This document shows, piece after piece, positions 41,658 through 50,053 of a DNA stretch of 64,000 nt. Below the pieces are notes generated by a model. The model had not been told where the DNA came from, ran no database searches, and saw only the letters and a list, made by a program, of their open reading frames with translations. The position numbers were made by a program, and so were the translations under genes. The stretch is taken from assembly GCA_052390275.1 (NCBI GenBank), contig JBQTHD010000010.1:1-64000 (forward strand), written 5' to 3'. Each line of letters starts with the position of its first letter. The first letter of the stretch is position 1. This DNA comes from JBQTHD01 sp052390275 (GTDB lineage: Bacteria; Actinomycetota; Acidimicrobiia; Acidimicrobiales; AC-14).

Positions 41658-41728
41658 TTCGGGGGCAGGGATTCGAACCCCGATTCGCAGATTCAAAGTC
41701 TGCTGTCCTGCCTTTGGACGACCCCCGA
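41658..41728 (-). tRNA. tRNA-Gln (anticodon UUG)
   Basis: 71-nt cloverleaf on the minus strand. Acceptor TCGGGGG (5', at 41728) pairs with CCCCCGA, discriminator A at 41658. The anticodon arm is GCAGA-CTTTGAA-TCTGC with anticodon TTG; the T arm has TTCGAAT. CCA is not encoded. It lies between glmU and the convergent bS22/ispE genes. Confidence 0.95.
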
Positions 41729-41820
41729 GCGAATCCGACGGGCGCAACCAACGTCGCCGACGCTAACTGACGACCTTCCCGAGGGGGAGTTCGACCCAGA
41801 CCCGGCCGTTTTCGGTGCAC

Positions 41821-41826
41821 TAGGGT
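41821..41826 (+). promoter_or_regulatory. -10 hexamer TAGGGT for the bS22-type gene
   Basis: TAGGGT ends 10 nt before ATG 41837; GAAGG lies in the short leader. Confidence 0.4.
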
Positions 41827-41836
41827 CAGAAGGCCC

Positions 41837-41935
41837 ATGGGATCTCTCATCAAGAAGCGACGCAAGCGGATGCGCAAGAAGAAGCACAAGAAGATGCTCA
41901 AGGCCACCCGTTGGCAACGCCGGGCGGGTCGTTAG
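41837..41935 (+). CDS. Micro-ribosomal protein bS22 type (AURKAIP1/COX24 domain)
   Basis: 32 residues, almost all basic: MGSLIKKRRKRMRKKKHKK, then TRWQRRAGR. It matches the short 30S protein of mycobacteria and other actinobacteria, related to mitochondrial COX24/AURKAIP1, that binds 16S rRNA near the decoding region. Its 3' end overlaps the convergent ispE by 38 nt. Confidence 0.88.
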   Translation: MGSLIKKRRKRMRKKKHKKMLKATRWQRRAGR

Positions 41936-42707
41936 CCGCGTCGCCCTCGGCCCGTCGGGGCCGTCCGTCTCTCCGGACCGTCCGGGCCACCACCAGGCCA
42001 GGTCCGCCGAACTCCCCCTCCACGAACCAGGTGGAGCCACTACCGGCCAGACGGGGCGCCAGTCCGCTGAGACGGTGAAGCTCGTCCCGGCTGGCCACCA
42101 GTTCGGGGACGACGGCCAGCGCCGCCGCCTCCAGGTCGTTGCCGTTGGCCCCGACGGGGCCTCCCATCTGGTCCCACGCCTGGTAGACCGCCGCGGTGGG
42201 AACGGCCAGTCCCGGCGTCAGCAGGGTAAAGGCCTGATTTCGTGGCACCAACGGGTCGAGGTGTTCGCCGATGCCCGTCACCCTTGCCCGGCCGCCGCGA
42301 AGGCAAAATGCCACGTCGGCCCCCAGTGAGGCGGCCAGGTTCAGGTCATTGACTCCGGCCCAGCGCAGGACGGCGGCCGCGTCGGAGGAACCTCCTCCCA
42401 GCCCCGCGCCGGCGGCAATTCGCTTGTGCAACCTCACATCCGCCGTCCGGCCGACTACCGCGAGGGCCCGCATCACCAGGTTGTCGTCCCCGGTGGGAAC
42501 GCCCCGGGCATTGGGGCCGGTGATCGCCAGGCAGGACCGGGCAGCGGGGGTGATGATGACGGTGTCGGCCAAGTCGAGCGAGACCATCTCGGCGTCGATC
42601 AGGTGGTAACCGTCGGGGCGCACCCCCAGAACCCGGAGGCTCAGAGTCAGCTTGGCCGGGGCCTGGAGCGTGGCCGGCGATGGCGGGGACCCGACGGGAA
42701 TGGCCAA
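41898..42707 (-). CDS. ispE: 4-diphosphocytidyl-2-C-methyl-D-erythritol kinase
   Basis: 269 residues from TTG 42707, six nt after the rsmA stop, with GGGGA 9 nt upstream; TTG 42758 overlapping rsmA is the alternative. A GHMP kinase: APAKLTLSLRVLGVRPDGYH (substrate loop with Lys), AAGAGLGGGSSDAAAVL (ATP loop) and LAPRLAGSGSTWFV (motif 3). It phosphorylates CDP-ME in the MEP isoprenoid pathway. rsmA-ispE coupling is common in actinobacteria. The last 13 codons lie over the bS22-type gene. Confidence 0.92.
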   Translation of the reverse strand: MAIPVGSPPSPATLQAPAKLTLSLRVLGVRPDGYHLIDAEMVSLDLADTVIITPAARSCLAITGPNARGVPTGDDNLVMRALAVVGRTADVRLHKRIAAGAGLGGGSSDAAAVLRWAGVNDLNLAASLGADVAFCLRGGRARVTGIGEHLDPLVPRNQAFTLLTPGLAVPTAAVYQAWDQMGGPVGANGNDLEAAALAVVPELVASRDELHRLSGLAPRLAGSGSTWFVEGEFGGPGLVVARTVRRDGRPRRAEGDAANDPPGVANGWP

Positions 42708-42712
42708 TCGTG

Positions 42713-43558
42713 TCAGTCCCCGCGAGGAGGGTCGGCCACCCTGGCGAGGCGCTCCCAATCTGCGACGTCCAGCTCCTCGGCCCGGGCGGTGGGGTCCACA
42801 CCGGCAGCCAGCCAGCGCTCGGGGCGGACCTCGGGGATGGCCCGGCGCAGCATCTTGCGCCGGGTGGCGAACCCGGAGCGGATGAGGCCGAACATCACGT
42901 CACGCCTGGCGTCGGGGCCGACCACCCGGCCGGGACGCCGGCGTATGGAAACCAGAGAGGACTCGACCGCAGGGACCGGTAAGAACACGCTCCGGGGAAC
43001 CGCCCCGAGAATCCGGGCCTCGGCCCAGTACCGGACCTTGACCGAGATCGCCCCGTAGGCGGGGTCACCCGGGCCCGCAACCATCCGTTGAGCCACTTCC
43101 CGCTGCACCATGAACACCAACCGGGCCAGATTCGGGGCGCGGTCGAGGAGCCCGGCCACCAGCGGGGTGGCGATGTTGTAGGGCAGGTTGGACACCAGAA
43201 CCCAGGGTCCGGGCCCGGCCAGTCCCTCGAGATCCACCACGAGGGCGTCGCCCTCCACCACCCTCACCCGGTCGACGCCCTCGGCGCACCGCGTGGACAG
43301 GACCTGGCGAAGAACTCCCACCAAGGCGGCGTCGACCTCGACCGCGGTGACTTCTGCACCTGTGGCGGCCAGGGCCAGGGTGAGCGAACCCAGGCCGGGG
43401 CCGACCTCCACCACCCGGTCGCCGGGGCCGACCTCGGCCAGGCGGGCCACCCGTCGAACGGTGTTGGGGTCGATGACGAAGTTCTGGCCCCGGGCCTGGC
43501 GAGGTCTGAGGCCGTTGTCAGCCAGAAGCGCGCGGACCTCCCGACCGGTAAGCGTCAC
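42713..43558 (-). CDS. rsmA: 16S rRNA (adenine1518/1519-N6)-dimethyltransferase
   Basis: 281 residues from GTG 43558. RPRQARGQNFVIDPNTVRR opens the family; SAM motifs are VVEVGPGLGSLTLALAATG and AVEVDAALVGVL; the catalytic motif is VSNLPYNIATPL. It dimethylates two adenines at the 3' end of 16S rRNA late in 30S assembly (KsgA). Length and order are normal. It is followed directly by ispE. Confidence 0.95.
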   Translation of the reverse strand: MTLTGREVRALLADNGLRPRQARGQNFVIDPNTVRRVARLAEVGPGDRVVEVGPGLGSLTLALAATGAEVTAVEVDAALVGVLRQVLSTRCAEGVDRVRVVEGDALVVDLEGLAGPGPWVLVSNLPYNIATPLVAGLLDRAPNLARLVFMVQREVAQRMVAGPGDPAYGAISVKVRYWAEARILGAVPRSVFLPVPAVESSLVSIRRRPGRVVGPDARRDVMFGLIRSGFATRRKMLRRAIPEVRPERWLAAGVDPTARAEELDVADWERLARVADPPRGD

Positions 43559-43644
43559 AGACTGGTTACTACCACCGGGTGCACGACGGTGAGTTCGGTC
43601 ATCAACCGACCGGGTGGCTTCGAGCGCGGTTCAGTACCGGCCCA

Positions 43645-44631
43645 TCACCACTCGATGCGAACCTCCATGACCCCGGCGCCGATGGGGGCCAGGCGAGCGA
43701 AGGTGTCGGTGGAAAGGTCGATGATTCGACCCTCGATGTAGGGACCCCGGTCGGCCACCCTGCAGGTGGTGTCCGCCCCGGTTGACACCCGGATGACGCG
43801 GACGATGGTTCCCTTGGGCAGTGTCTTGTGGGCACAGGTTGACTTCGGCGCCCCGAACCAGGAAGCCACCCCGGCTTCGCTGTTGCCGGATCCGAAGGGC
43901 TCCCCGGAGGTGGACGCCGCCGGCGCGGTGGCCAGAGCCGAACCCGTCGTCGGTGGTGCTGTCGTCGGTGGTGCCGTCGTCGGTGGTGCTGTCGTCGGTG
44001 GTGCTGTCGTCGGTGGTGCCGTCGTCGGTGGTGCCGTCGTCGGTGGTGCCGTCGTCGGTGGTGCCGTGGTGGGAACCACTTGGGGGGCTTGAGAGTTGGA
44101 CTGTTCTGGCAGAGCGGAACGGACCCGGTTGATGCGGATCACCGTGGCCGCGGCCCCCGAACGGGCCAGCAGCCGGGCCGAGAGGCCGGCGGTGGTGGCC
44201 GGGACGTCGAAGAAGCTGGGAGCGACCCCGGCCGGGCCGGCGTCTGGGCCGCCGACGAGGAAGTCGGGGGAGCCTTCGGCATCAGGAGCCGGGATTCCCG
44301 GATTAGCGCCCGGCGCAGCGGCCTCCAGCCGGGCAAAGTCCACCGGTGCGTCCGTCCGGCCGGCCCTGGCCACCGAGGCGAAGGTCCGAAGTCCGGGCAC
44401 GGGCGAGGCGGCCTCGGCCGAAGGTCCGGAACCGGGCTCTAACGGCGCTACCAACAACAGGGTGTCGGCCACCTCCGGAGCCATTTCGGTCCCCGAGGCA
44501 GGCAGCGTCACCACCACCCTGGTCCTCGGTTCCACGGAGCCGGTTGCCACGTAGGCCACCCCGGTGACGAGCACCGCTGCGATCATCGCAGCCAAACAGG
44601 CAGGCTGCGCCCTATCAATGACAGTTGACAA
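43645..44631 (-). CDS. RlpA-like secreted protein with TTAPP repeat linker
   Basis: 328 residues from TTG 44631, which has AGGGAGG 8 nt upstream; longer in-frame starts lie inside the structured leader. Signal/anchor: CLAAMIAAVLVTGVAYVATG. A region of unknown fold (~60-190) is followed by nine PTTAP repeats. The C-terminus is a double-psi beta-barrel (GVASWFGAPKSTCAHKTLPK, RVADRGPYIEGRIIDLSTD) as in RlpA and 3D-type lytic enzymes, with the Asp of DRGPY/DLS kept. It probably acts on or binds peptidoglycan at the surface. The repeats would make a flexible wall-spanning spacer. Confidence 0.8.
   Translation of the reverse strand: MSTVIDRAQPACLAAMIAAVLVTGVAYVATGSVEPRTRVVVTLPASGTEMAPEVADTLLLVAPLEPGSGPSAEAASPVPGLRTFASVARAGRTDAPVDFARLEAAAPGANPGIPAPDAEGSPDFLVGGPDAGPAGVAPSFFDVPATTAGLSARLLARSGAAATVIRINRVRSALPEQSNSQAPQVVPTTAPPTTAPPTTAPPTTAPPTTAPPTTAPPTTAPPTTAPPTTGSALATAPAASTSGEPFGSGNSEAGVASWFGAPKSTCAHKTLPKGTIVRVIRVSTGADTTCRVADRGPYIEGRIIDLSTDTFARLAPIGAGVMEVRIEW
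43945..44078 (-). repeat. 15-nt repeat encoding TTAPP
   Basis: About nine in-frame 15-nt units on the minus strand (ACGACGGCACCACCG type) giving P-T-T-A-P. The DNA is nearly perfect, so copy number is likely variable between strains. Confidence 0.85.
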
Positions 44632-44647
44632 ATCCCCAACCTCCCTA

Positions 44648-44728
44648 GGTCGCCGACTGAGCGTGGCCTGTGGGTTCGAGCAGCGATGTGGCGACCCTGG
44701 CATGTTCTCAATCCCGAGGGTTCGGGAT
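44648..44728 (-). promoter_or_regulatory. Structured leader upstream of the RlpA-like gene
   Basis: Two perfect 7-bp inverted repeats in the 5' leader: ATCCCGA/TCGGGAT with a 4-nt loop (44711-44728) and GGTCGCC/GGCGACC (44648-44654 with 44690-44696), the latter ending just before the AGGGAGG ribosome site. The layout suits translational control. It does not match the c-di-AMP (ydaO) riboswitch I expected for a wall gene. Confidence 0.4.
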
Positions 44729-44779
44729 CAGAATCGAGGTGCGCGCTGCGATGGCTGTCTTATGGCGTGGAGCTAGACC

Positions 44780-45562
44780 CTAAGCACACATAGCTGCATC
44801 TGGCAAACACCGACCGAACGCGTTGTGTCCGTTGAGCCACGTCAACGCCTCGATCTCGTGTGCTTCGACGCCTCGCACCCGGGCCACCTCGGCACCGACA
44901 AGAGCCACGTGAGCAGGGCTGTTGGTCCGTCCCCGGTGGGGAACCGGGGTCAGAAACGGTGCGTCGGTCTCCACCAGGATCCTGTCGCTCGGCGCCAAGG
45001 CGGCGGCCTCGCGGATCTCGTCGGCCCGGGGGAAGGTGATGATGCCGGAGAAGGAGAGCCACGCCCCGGTGGCCAAGGCCCTCTCGGCCTCGGCGGGTCC
45101 GCCGGTGAAGCAGTGGAAGACGATCCGGCCTGGACAGGCCCCGGCGCTGACTGCGTCGTCAAGAGCGGCGAACGTGTCGTCCCAGGCGTTGCGGGTGTGG
45201 ATGACCAGGGTGAGGTCTCGAGCCGCGGCCAGGGCCACCTGGGCGGCGAAGACCGGGCGCTGAGCCTCGGGGGGTGAATGGTTGTAGTGGTAGTCCAGAC
45301 CGCACTCGCCCACGGCCACGACCTCGGGAGAGTCCAACAGACCGGCCAGGCCGGCCACGCCCCGGCTGGCTTCGTGGGGATGGATCCCGGCGGTGGCCCA
45401 CACCATCTCCGGGCGGTCCTGGGCTCGCCGGATGCATCCCGCCGAGGTGTCGACGTCGGTGCCGACGCAGACCAGACGGCCGACCCCGGCGGCCGCTGCC
45501 GCGGTCAGAGCCTCGGGGTCCATGCCCTCGTAGTCGAGATGGCAGTGGCTATCGAACCACAT
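44780..45562 (-). CDS. tatD: TatD-family metal-dependent DNase
   Basis: 260 residues. All metal-ligand blocks are present: FDSHCHLDYEGMD, TAGIHPHEA, VGECGLDYHYNHSP, VIHTRNAWDD, VFHCFTGGPAEAE and ETDAPFLTPVPHRG. TatD enzymes are TIM-barrel 3'-5' exonucleases linked to DNA repair and RNA/DNA turnover. It follows metG on the same strand with 95 nt between, a common actinobacterial order. Confidence 0.93.
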   Translation of the reverse strand: MWFDSHCHLDYEGMDPEALTAAAAAGVGRLVCVGTDVDTSAGCIRRAQDRPEMVWATAGIHPHEASRGVAGLAGLLDSPEVVAVGECGLDYHYNHSPPEAQRPVFAAQVALAAARDLTLVIHTRNAWDDTFAALDDAVSAGACPGRIVFHCFTGGPAEAERALATGAWLSFSGIITFPRADEIREAAALAPSDRILVETDAPFLTPVPHRGRTNSPAHVALVGAEVARVRGVEAHEIEALTWLNGHNAFGRCLPDAAMCA

Positions 45563-45657
45563 GGCTGACCGCCTCCCTCAGGCCGACCAGCCGGATGATC
45601 AGAAGCAGGCCCGGGGTGCACCGGTCCCTCGGGCCCGAAACTGGTCGAGGCACCGGG

Positions 45658-47172
45658 TCAGGCTTTGCGACGGGGGAACAGTGGGTCGGACCGTACAACC
45701 GCCACGCCCCCCGGGTACCCACCCCACTCGGCCGCTCCGGGTAACAGGGCCGAGGCCGGATTCGAGTCCAGCCCGATCCGCCGCCAGATCTCGGCCGCCG
45801 TTGTGGGCATCGCCGGCGAGGCCAGAAGGGCCGCGATACGGAGGGCCTCCAGGCCATCGCCGACGACCCGATCGGTGTCCGGCCCGGGCTCGGCCCTCCA
45901 GGGCTCGTTGGCCTCCAGGTAGGCGTTGGTGCGATGGATGAGCGCCCATCCCGCGTCGAGTGCGTCGGTAACGGCCAACCGCTCCCAGGCCTCGGTGGCG
46001 GAGTGGAGGGCGATGCCGGCCGCCTCGGCCAGCTTGCTGGACGGGTCCGGAGCCGGTCCCACTCCCCCACATTTACGATCAACCACGGTTGCCAGTCGGG
46101 AGACGAGGTTCCCCAGGTTGTTGGCCAGGTCCGAGTTGTATCGGGCCACCATCGACTCATGGGACAGGTCCCCGTCCGAGCCGAAGGGGGCCACCTTGAG
46201 CAGTAGGTAGCGCAGCGGATCGACCCCGAAGTCCGAGATCAGGTCGAGGGGGCTGATCTGGTTCAGACGGGTCTTGGACATCTTCTCCCCGCCGACCAGG
46301 AGGAAACCGTGGGCCGCCACCCGCCGGGGAGGTTCAAGACCGGCGGCCATGAGCATGGCCGGCCAGTACACGGCGTGGAAGCGGATGATGTCCTTGCCGA
46401 TCAGGTGGAGGTCCGCCGGCCAGTGCCGAGTGAAGCGGTCGTCGTCCTCGTCGCCCTGGCCGTAGCCGGCGGCGGTCAGATAGCTGGGGAGGGCGTCGAA
46501 CCAGACCCAGGCCACCTGGGACGGTTCCCAGGGCAGCGGAACCCCCCAGGAGAAGTTTCTCCGACTGATGGAAAGGTCCTCCAGGCCACCCGAGACGAAG
46601 GAGATCACTTCGTTGCGTCGCGAAATGGGCATCACCGCCGACGGGTTTGCCTCGTACCACTCGAGCAGCCTGGGGCCGAACTCGGACAGCCGGAAGAACC
46701 AGTTGGTCTCGGTCATGGACTCGACCGGCCGGCCATGAACCGGGCAGTTCCCCTCCAGCAGTTCGTCCTGGCCGTAGTAGGCCTCGCAGGCCACGCAGTA
46801 CCAACCGGTGTAAGTGCCCCGGGTGATGAACCCACGGTCGTGGATCCGGGTCAGAAGCCTCTGCACGCATCGGGTGTGGCGCTCATCGGTGGTGCGGGTG
46901 AAGTCGTCGTAGGCCACCCCGAGGGCATCGGCGGCGTGGCGGAAGCGGGGGCTGTTCAAATCGGCCAGGGCCCCAGGCGTGGTGCCGGCCTTCTCCGCCG
47001 CCCTCTGGTTCTTCAGGCCGTACTCGTCGGTGCCGGTCACGTAGTGGACATCGTCGCCCCACATCCGTCGCCACCGGCAGATGGCATCGCCAAGCACCAC
47101 CTCGTAGGCATGGCCGACGTGGGGAGCATCGTTCACATAGGCGATGGCCGTGGTGGCGAAGAATCGGCCCAT
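45658..47172 (-). CDS. metG: Methionyl-tRNA synthetase
   Basis: 504 residues; TAGTGT ends 6 nt before ATG 47172, so the start is leaderless. Class I core: FFATTAIAYVNDAPHVGHAY (HIGH region), a zinc-knuckle region CVACEAYYGQDELLEGNCPV with three Cys, and GEKMSKTRLNQISP (KMSKS loop). The anticodon-binding helical domain ends at ~504 without the C-terminal dimerisation domain, as in most actinobacterial enzymes. It charges initiator and elongator Met-tRNA. Confidence 0.95.
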   Translation of the reverse strand: MGRFFATTAIAYVNDAPHVGHAYEVVLGDAICRWRRMWGDDVHYVTGTDEYGLKNQRAAEKAGTTPGALADLNSPRFRHAADALGVAYDDFTRTTDERHTRCVQRLLTRIHDRGFITRGTYTGWYCVACEAYYGQDELLEGNCPVHGRPVESMTETNWFFRLSEFGPRLLEWYEANPSAVMPISRRNEVISFVSGGLEDLSISRRNFSWGVPLPWEPSQVAWVWFDALPSYLTAAGYGQGDEDDDRFTRHWPADLHLIGKDIIRFHAVYWPAMLMAAGLEPPRRVAAHGFLLVGGEKMSKTRLNQISPLDLISDFGVDPLRYLLLKVAPFGSDGDLSHESMVARYNSDLANNLGNLVSRLATVVDRKCGGVGPAPDPSSKLAEAAGIALHSATEAWERLAVTDALDAGWALIHRTNAYLEANEPWRAEPGPDTDRVVGDGLEALRIAALLASPAMPTTAAEIWRRIGLDSNPASALLPGAAEWGGYPGGVAVVRSDPLFPRRKA

Positions 47173-47178
47173 GAACCG

Positions 47179-47184
47179 ACACTA
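47179..47184 (-). promoter_or_regulatory. -10 hexamer TAGTGT for metG
   Basis: Minus-strand TAGTGT, 6 nt before ATG 47172; leaderless start predicted. Confidence 0.5.
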
Positions 47185-47209
47185 GAGGGCGGCCCTGCCC
47201 GGCTCAGCC

Positions 47210-48157
47210 TTATTGGGACTCGGCCGGATCCATCGCCGTTGCCAGGCGGTAGACCCGGTTGCGTCCCACGCCCAGGATCGACGCCACCCAGGCGACGGCC
47301 TCCCGTCGGCTGATGCCCTCACCCCTGGCCTGGTCCAGGGCCGCTTGGATTTCGGCGTCCCCGGGCGGATCGGGTTCGGGAGCACCGGCCAGGACCAGGA
47401 CGTACTCGCCTCGAGGCTCGGAACCGGCCACGTGGCGGACCGCGCCGGCGAGGTCGCCTCTCCAGACTGATTCGAACCGCTTGGTCAACTCCCGGATAAC
47501 GGCGACCCGCCGGAACCCACCCAGGCGGTCCGCCAAGTCGGCAATGGTGGTTGCCACGCGGGACGGAGCCTCGAAGATCACCGCCGTCCGCATCTCATGG
47601 CTCAGGACGTCAAGAGCCCGTTCCCTCTCCCGACCCCGGCGGGGAAGGAAGCCTTCGAAGCAGAATCGGGAGGTATCCATACCGCTGATTACCAGCGCAC
47701 ACAGGACCGCCGAGGGTCCCGGAACCACCGTGACCTCAACGCCGGCTTCGGCTGCGGCCCTTACCAGAAGCGAACCCGGGTCGCTGATCCCCGGCATCCC
47801 GGCATCGGTGACCAGAGCCACGTTCCGGCCCCTGTGGAGGCTACCGATAATACGGTCAACTGAAGCTGACTCGTTGTGGGCGTGGAGCGCCACCAGCCGC
47901 GAGCCGGCCGGGATCTGCAGGTGGGAGAGGAGCTTGCGGGTGTGACGGGTGTCCTCGCAGGCGACGAGGTCGGCGCTGCCCAGAACCTCGACAGCCCGGC
48001 GGGTTATGTCGCCCAGGTTTCCGATGGGGGTGGCCACCAGCACCAGGCGGCCGGGAAGATGGCCGGCACCGTCGTGGTCGTCGCTTCCGTCCGGGGGGTC
48101 CGTTTCGCTCGGCTGGTCCCGGTCGGTCGGCGGCTCGATCTCGTGTGTCTGCTTCAC
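47210..48157 (-). CDS. rsmI: 16S rRNA (cytidine1402-2'-O)-methyltransferase
   Basis: 315 residues from GTG 48157, which overlaps the DUF192 stop (GTGA). The core VLVATPIGNLGDITRRAVEV, ACEDTRHTRKLL, VTDAGMPGISDPG and FEGFLPRRGRERERAL is diagnostic of the SIROHEME-MT-like RsmI fold. It 2'-O-methylates C1402 in the decoding centre. About 30 N-terminal residues are acidic and disordered. The C-terminal helical region (DQARGEGISRREAVAWVASI) is the usual one. Confidence 0.93.
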   Translation of the reverse strand: MKQTHEIEPPTDRDQPSETDPPDGSDDHDGAGHLPGRLVLVATPIGNLGDITRRAVEVLGSADLVACEDTRHTRKLLSHLQIPAGSRLVALHAHNESASVDRIIGSLHRGRNVALVTDAGMPGISDPGSLLVRAAAEAGVEVTVVPGPSAVLCALVISGMDTSRFCFEGFLPRRGRERERALDVLSHEMRTAVIFEAPSRVATTIADLADRLGGFRRVAVIRELTKRFESVWRGDLAGAVRHVAGSEPRGEYVLVLAGAPEPDPPGDAEIQAALDQARGEGISRREAVAWVASILGVGRNRVYRLATAMDPAESQ

Positions 48158-48534
48158 GCCGGCCCTCGACCGGCGACCTCGGACCCGTGGTCGTCCAAGC
48201 CTTCGATCTCGAGTTGATCGCCCACGCAGAGGCTCCATCGCTCGAAGGCCCCGGCCGAAGCCTCGATGACGCAGCGGCCCCGCAGGCATGGTCGGGTCAG
48301 GCGCTCGGGTCGCAGGGTGAGGGTCCGCACCACCACCAGGTCCGAGGTGCAGAAGGCGACGTCGATGTCGAACCTCATCCCCAGCGAGTGCACCGAGCGT
48401 GCCGGACGTAACAGAATCGCTCCCTGGATCCCTTCACGACCGAGTAGGCCCCGGGAGCGCTCCCGGAAGGAATCAGCCACCTCCAGGGCGGCCAGGACCT
48501 CGTCGTCGCGCAGCAGCCAGGCCTGATGGCTCAC
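48154..48534 (-). CDS. DUF192-family protein
   Basis: 126 residues, start GTG. The conserved DUF192 text is present: VADSFRERSRGLLGREGI, RSVHSLGMRFDIDVAFCTSD, and CVIEASAGAFERWSLCVGDQ. These are small beta-barrel proteins of unknown function, often secreted but here without a signal peptide. Coupled to rsmI by a GTGA overlap, so the two are made together; a joint role in ribosome maturation is a guess. Confidence 0.85.
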   Translation of the reverse strand: MSHQAWLLRDDEVLAALEVADSFRERSRGLLGREGIQGAILLRPARSVHSLGMRFDIDVAFCTSDLVVVRTLTLRPERLTRPCLRGRCVIEASAGAFERWSLCVGDQLEIEGLDDHGSEVAGRGPA

Positions 48535-48594
48535 GACCGGGCGTCACCTGGGGTCCCGCCCGCCGCGCCGCCAGCCGCCGAAGCGGTGCACGGC

Positions 48595-49689
48595 TCAGAC
48601 GTTGAAGCGGATCTCGAGGACATCACCGTCGACCACCGGATACTCCCGACCCTCCACCCGCAGCTTGCCGACGTCACGGGCCGCCGACCAGGACCCCAGT
48701 TCGAGCAACTCCGACCAGAACACCACTTCGGCCCGGATGAACCCCCGCTGCAGATCGGAGTGGATGACCCCTGCGCATTCGGGCGCCCGGGCCCCGGCGC
48801 GAAAGGTCCAGGCCCGGGACTCGGACTCGCCGGTGGTGAAGAAGGTGTGGCGCCCCAGCAACCGGTGGGCGGCCCGCAGCACCCTTGCCGCCGCCCCCTC
48901 ACCGAGCCCCAAACCGTCGAGCAACTCGGCGCGGTCACCGGCGTCGAGGCGGGCGGCTTCGGCCTCGAGTTGGACGCTCACCGCCAGCACCTCGGCTGCC
49001 GGTCCCAGATGGGCCTCCACCGGGGCCAGAATCCTCTCCGCCTCGCCGAGTTGGTCCTCGCCCAGGTTCACCACCGCCAGGACCGGTTTGGCCGAGAGAA
49101 GGAAGGCACTGCGCAGGGCCTGGCGCTGGTCGTCGTTCAACTCGGCTCGATAAAGAGGCTGGCCGCCCTCCAGGTGGGACAGAGCCGCCTCCATGGCCGC
49201 CACCTCGGCCGCCGCGTTCGGTTCGGGGTTGCGCTGCTTGCGCCGGCGGGGAAGCTGGGCCTCGAGCGAGGCCACATCAGCCAGCACCAACTCCAGTTCC
49301 AACGTCTCCAGATCCGCCAGCGGGTCACAGTCACCCGGCACCCGATCATCGGCGAAGGCCCGCAGAACGGCGACGACGGCGTCGGCTTCGCGAATTCCCG
49401 CCAGGAACCGGTTGCCCAGCCCCTCTCCGGACGACGAGCCCGCCACCAGGCCGGCGATGTCGACAAACTCGACGGTCGTACCCACCACCTTGCGCGACCG
49501 GCTCATGGACGCCAGTGCCGCCAACCGCGTGTCGGGCACCGGGGCCACGGCCACGCTGGTCTCGGTGGTGGAGAAAGGATGGGCAGCCACCGGTACCCGG
49601 GCCCCGGTCAGGGCATTGAGCAGGGAGGATTTTCCGGCATTGGGTAGGCCCAGCAACCCCAGTCGTTCCACCGGGCGCAGAGTAACCAT
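48595..49689 (-). CDS. ychF: YchF/Obg-family ATPase
   Basis: 364 residues from ATG 49689, with GGGGAGAG 11 nt upstream. G1 is GLLGLPNAGKSSLLNALTG; G3 FVDIAGLVAGSSSGEGLGNR; the NVxE-type G4 reads VVNLGEDQ, which in this family prefers ATP over GTP. The C-terminal TGS domain includes PECAGVIHSDLQRGFIRAEV and ends EIRFNV, the YchF signature. It associates with ribosomes and stress control. Only 60 nt separate it from DUF192. Confidence 0.93.
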   Translation of the reverse strand: MVTLRPVERLGLLGLPNAGKSSLLNALTGARVPVAAHPFSTTETSVAVAPVPDTRLAALASMSRSRKVVGTTVEFVDIAGLVAGSSSGEGLGNRFLAGIREADAVVAVLRAFADDRVPGDCDPLADLETLELELVLADVASLEAQLPRRRKQRNPEPNAAAEVAAMEAALSHLEGGQPLYRAELNDDQRQALRSAFLLSAKPVLAVVNLGEDQLGEAERILAPVEAHLGPAAEVLAVSVQLEAEAARLDAGDRAELLDGLGLGEGAAARVLRAAHRLLGRHTFFTTGESESRAWTFRAGARAPECAGVIHSDLQRGFIRAEVVFWSELLELGSWSAARDVGKLRVEGREYPVVDGDVLEIRFNV

Positions 49690-49814
49690 CCCAACTCGCT
49701 CTCCCCGTGAAGGGCCGGCGGGTTCCGTTCCACCCTGGGGGCCGGCCGGTCGGTCTGGTAGCGGATCGGCCCGGGGCGACCGCGGCCGCACCCGGGGCCC
49801 CGACGGTGCCGGGC

Positions 49815-49820
49815 TACGGT
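49815..49820 (+). promoter_or_regulatory. -10 hexamer TACGGT for the bL37-type gene
   Basis: TACGGT ends 6 nt before ATG 49827; leaderless start predicted. Confidence 0.5.
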
Positions 49821-49826
49821 TGGTCC

Positions 49827-49910
49827 ATGTCCGCCAAGACCAACAAGCGCAAGATCCGGGCCCGCCGCAAGAAGGCCAACCACGGCCGGCGCCCCAACGC
49901 CGGTCGCTAA
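49827..49910 (+). CDS. Micro-ribosomal protein bL37 type
   Basis: 27 residues: MSAKTNKRKIRARRKKANHG then RRPNAGR. The NHG(K/R)RPN ending matches the tiny actinobacterial 50S protein first seen in mycobacterial ribosome structures, which sits in the large subunit near the decoding-side stalk region. It is too short for most gene finders. It stands alone between the ychF gene and the alpha/beta hydrolase. Confidence 0.85.
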   Translation: MSAKTNKRKIRARRKKANHGRRPNAGR

Positions 49911-50053
49911 GCCGGCCACAAAGGTCATCGCCCGGCGCTGGCGGCCACCCCTCACCAGTCTTCGCTCAATGGTCCCGGACGAGCACCAGTGCCCTGGTTT
50001 CCTGATGAGTTGGCCTTGAACTTTTCCCAGCGCATCTGCGAGTCCGGAACTCC

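Noticed and set aside
44648..44779. c-di-AMP (ydaO) riboswitch upstream of the RlpA-like gene
   Set aside because: Two hairpins are present but the conserved riboswitch core sequence was not found.
48157..48289. Longer RsmI start upstream
   Set aside because: The extension lies inside the DUF192 gene and has no family similarity; GTG 48157 in the GTGA overlap explains the start.
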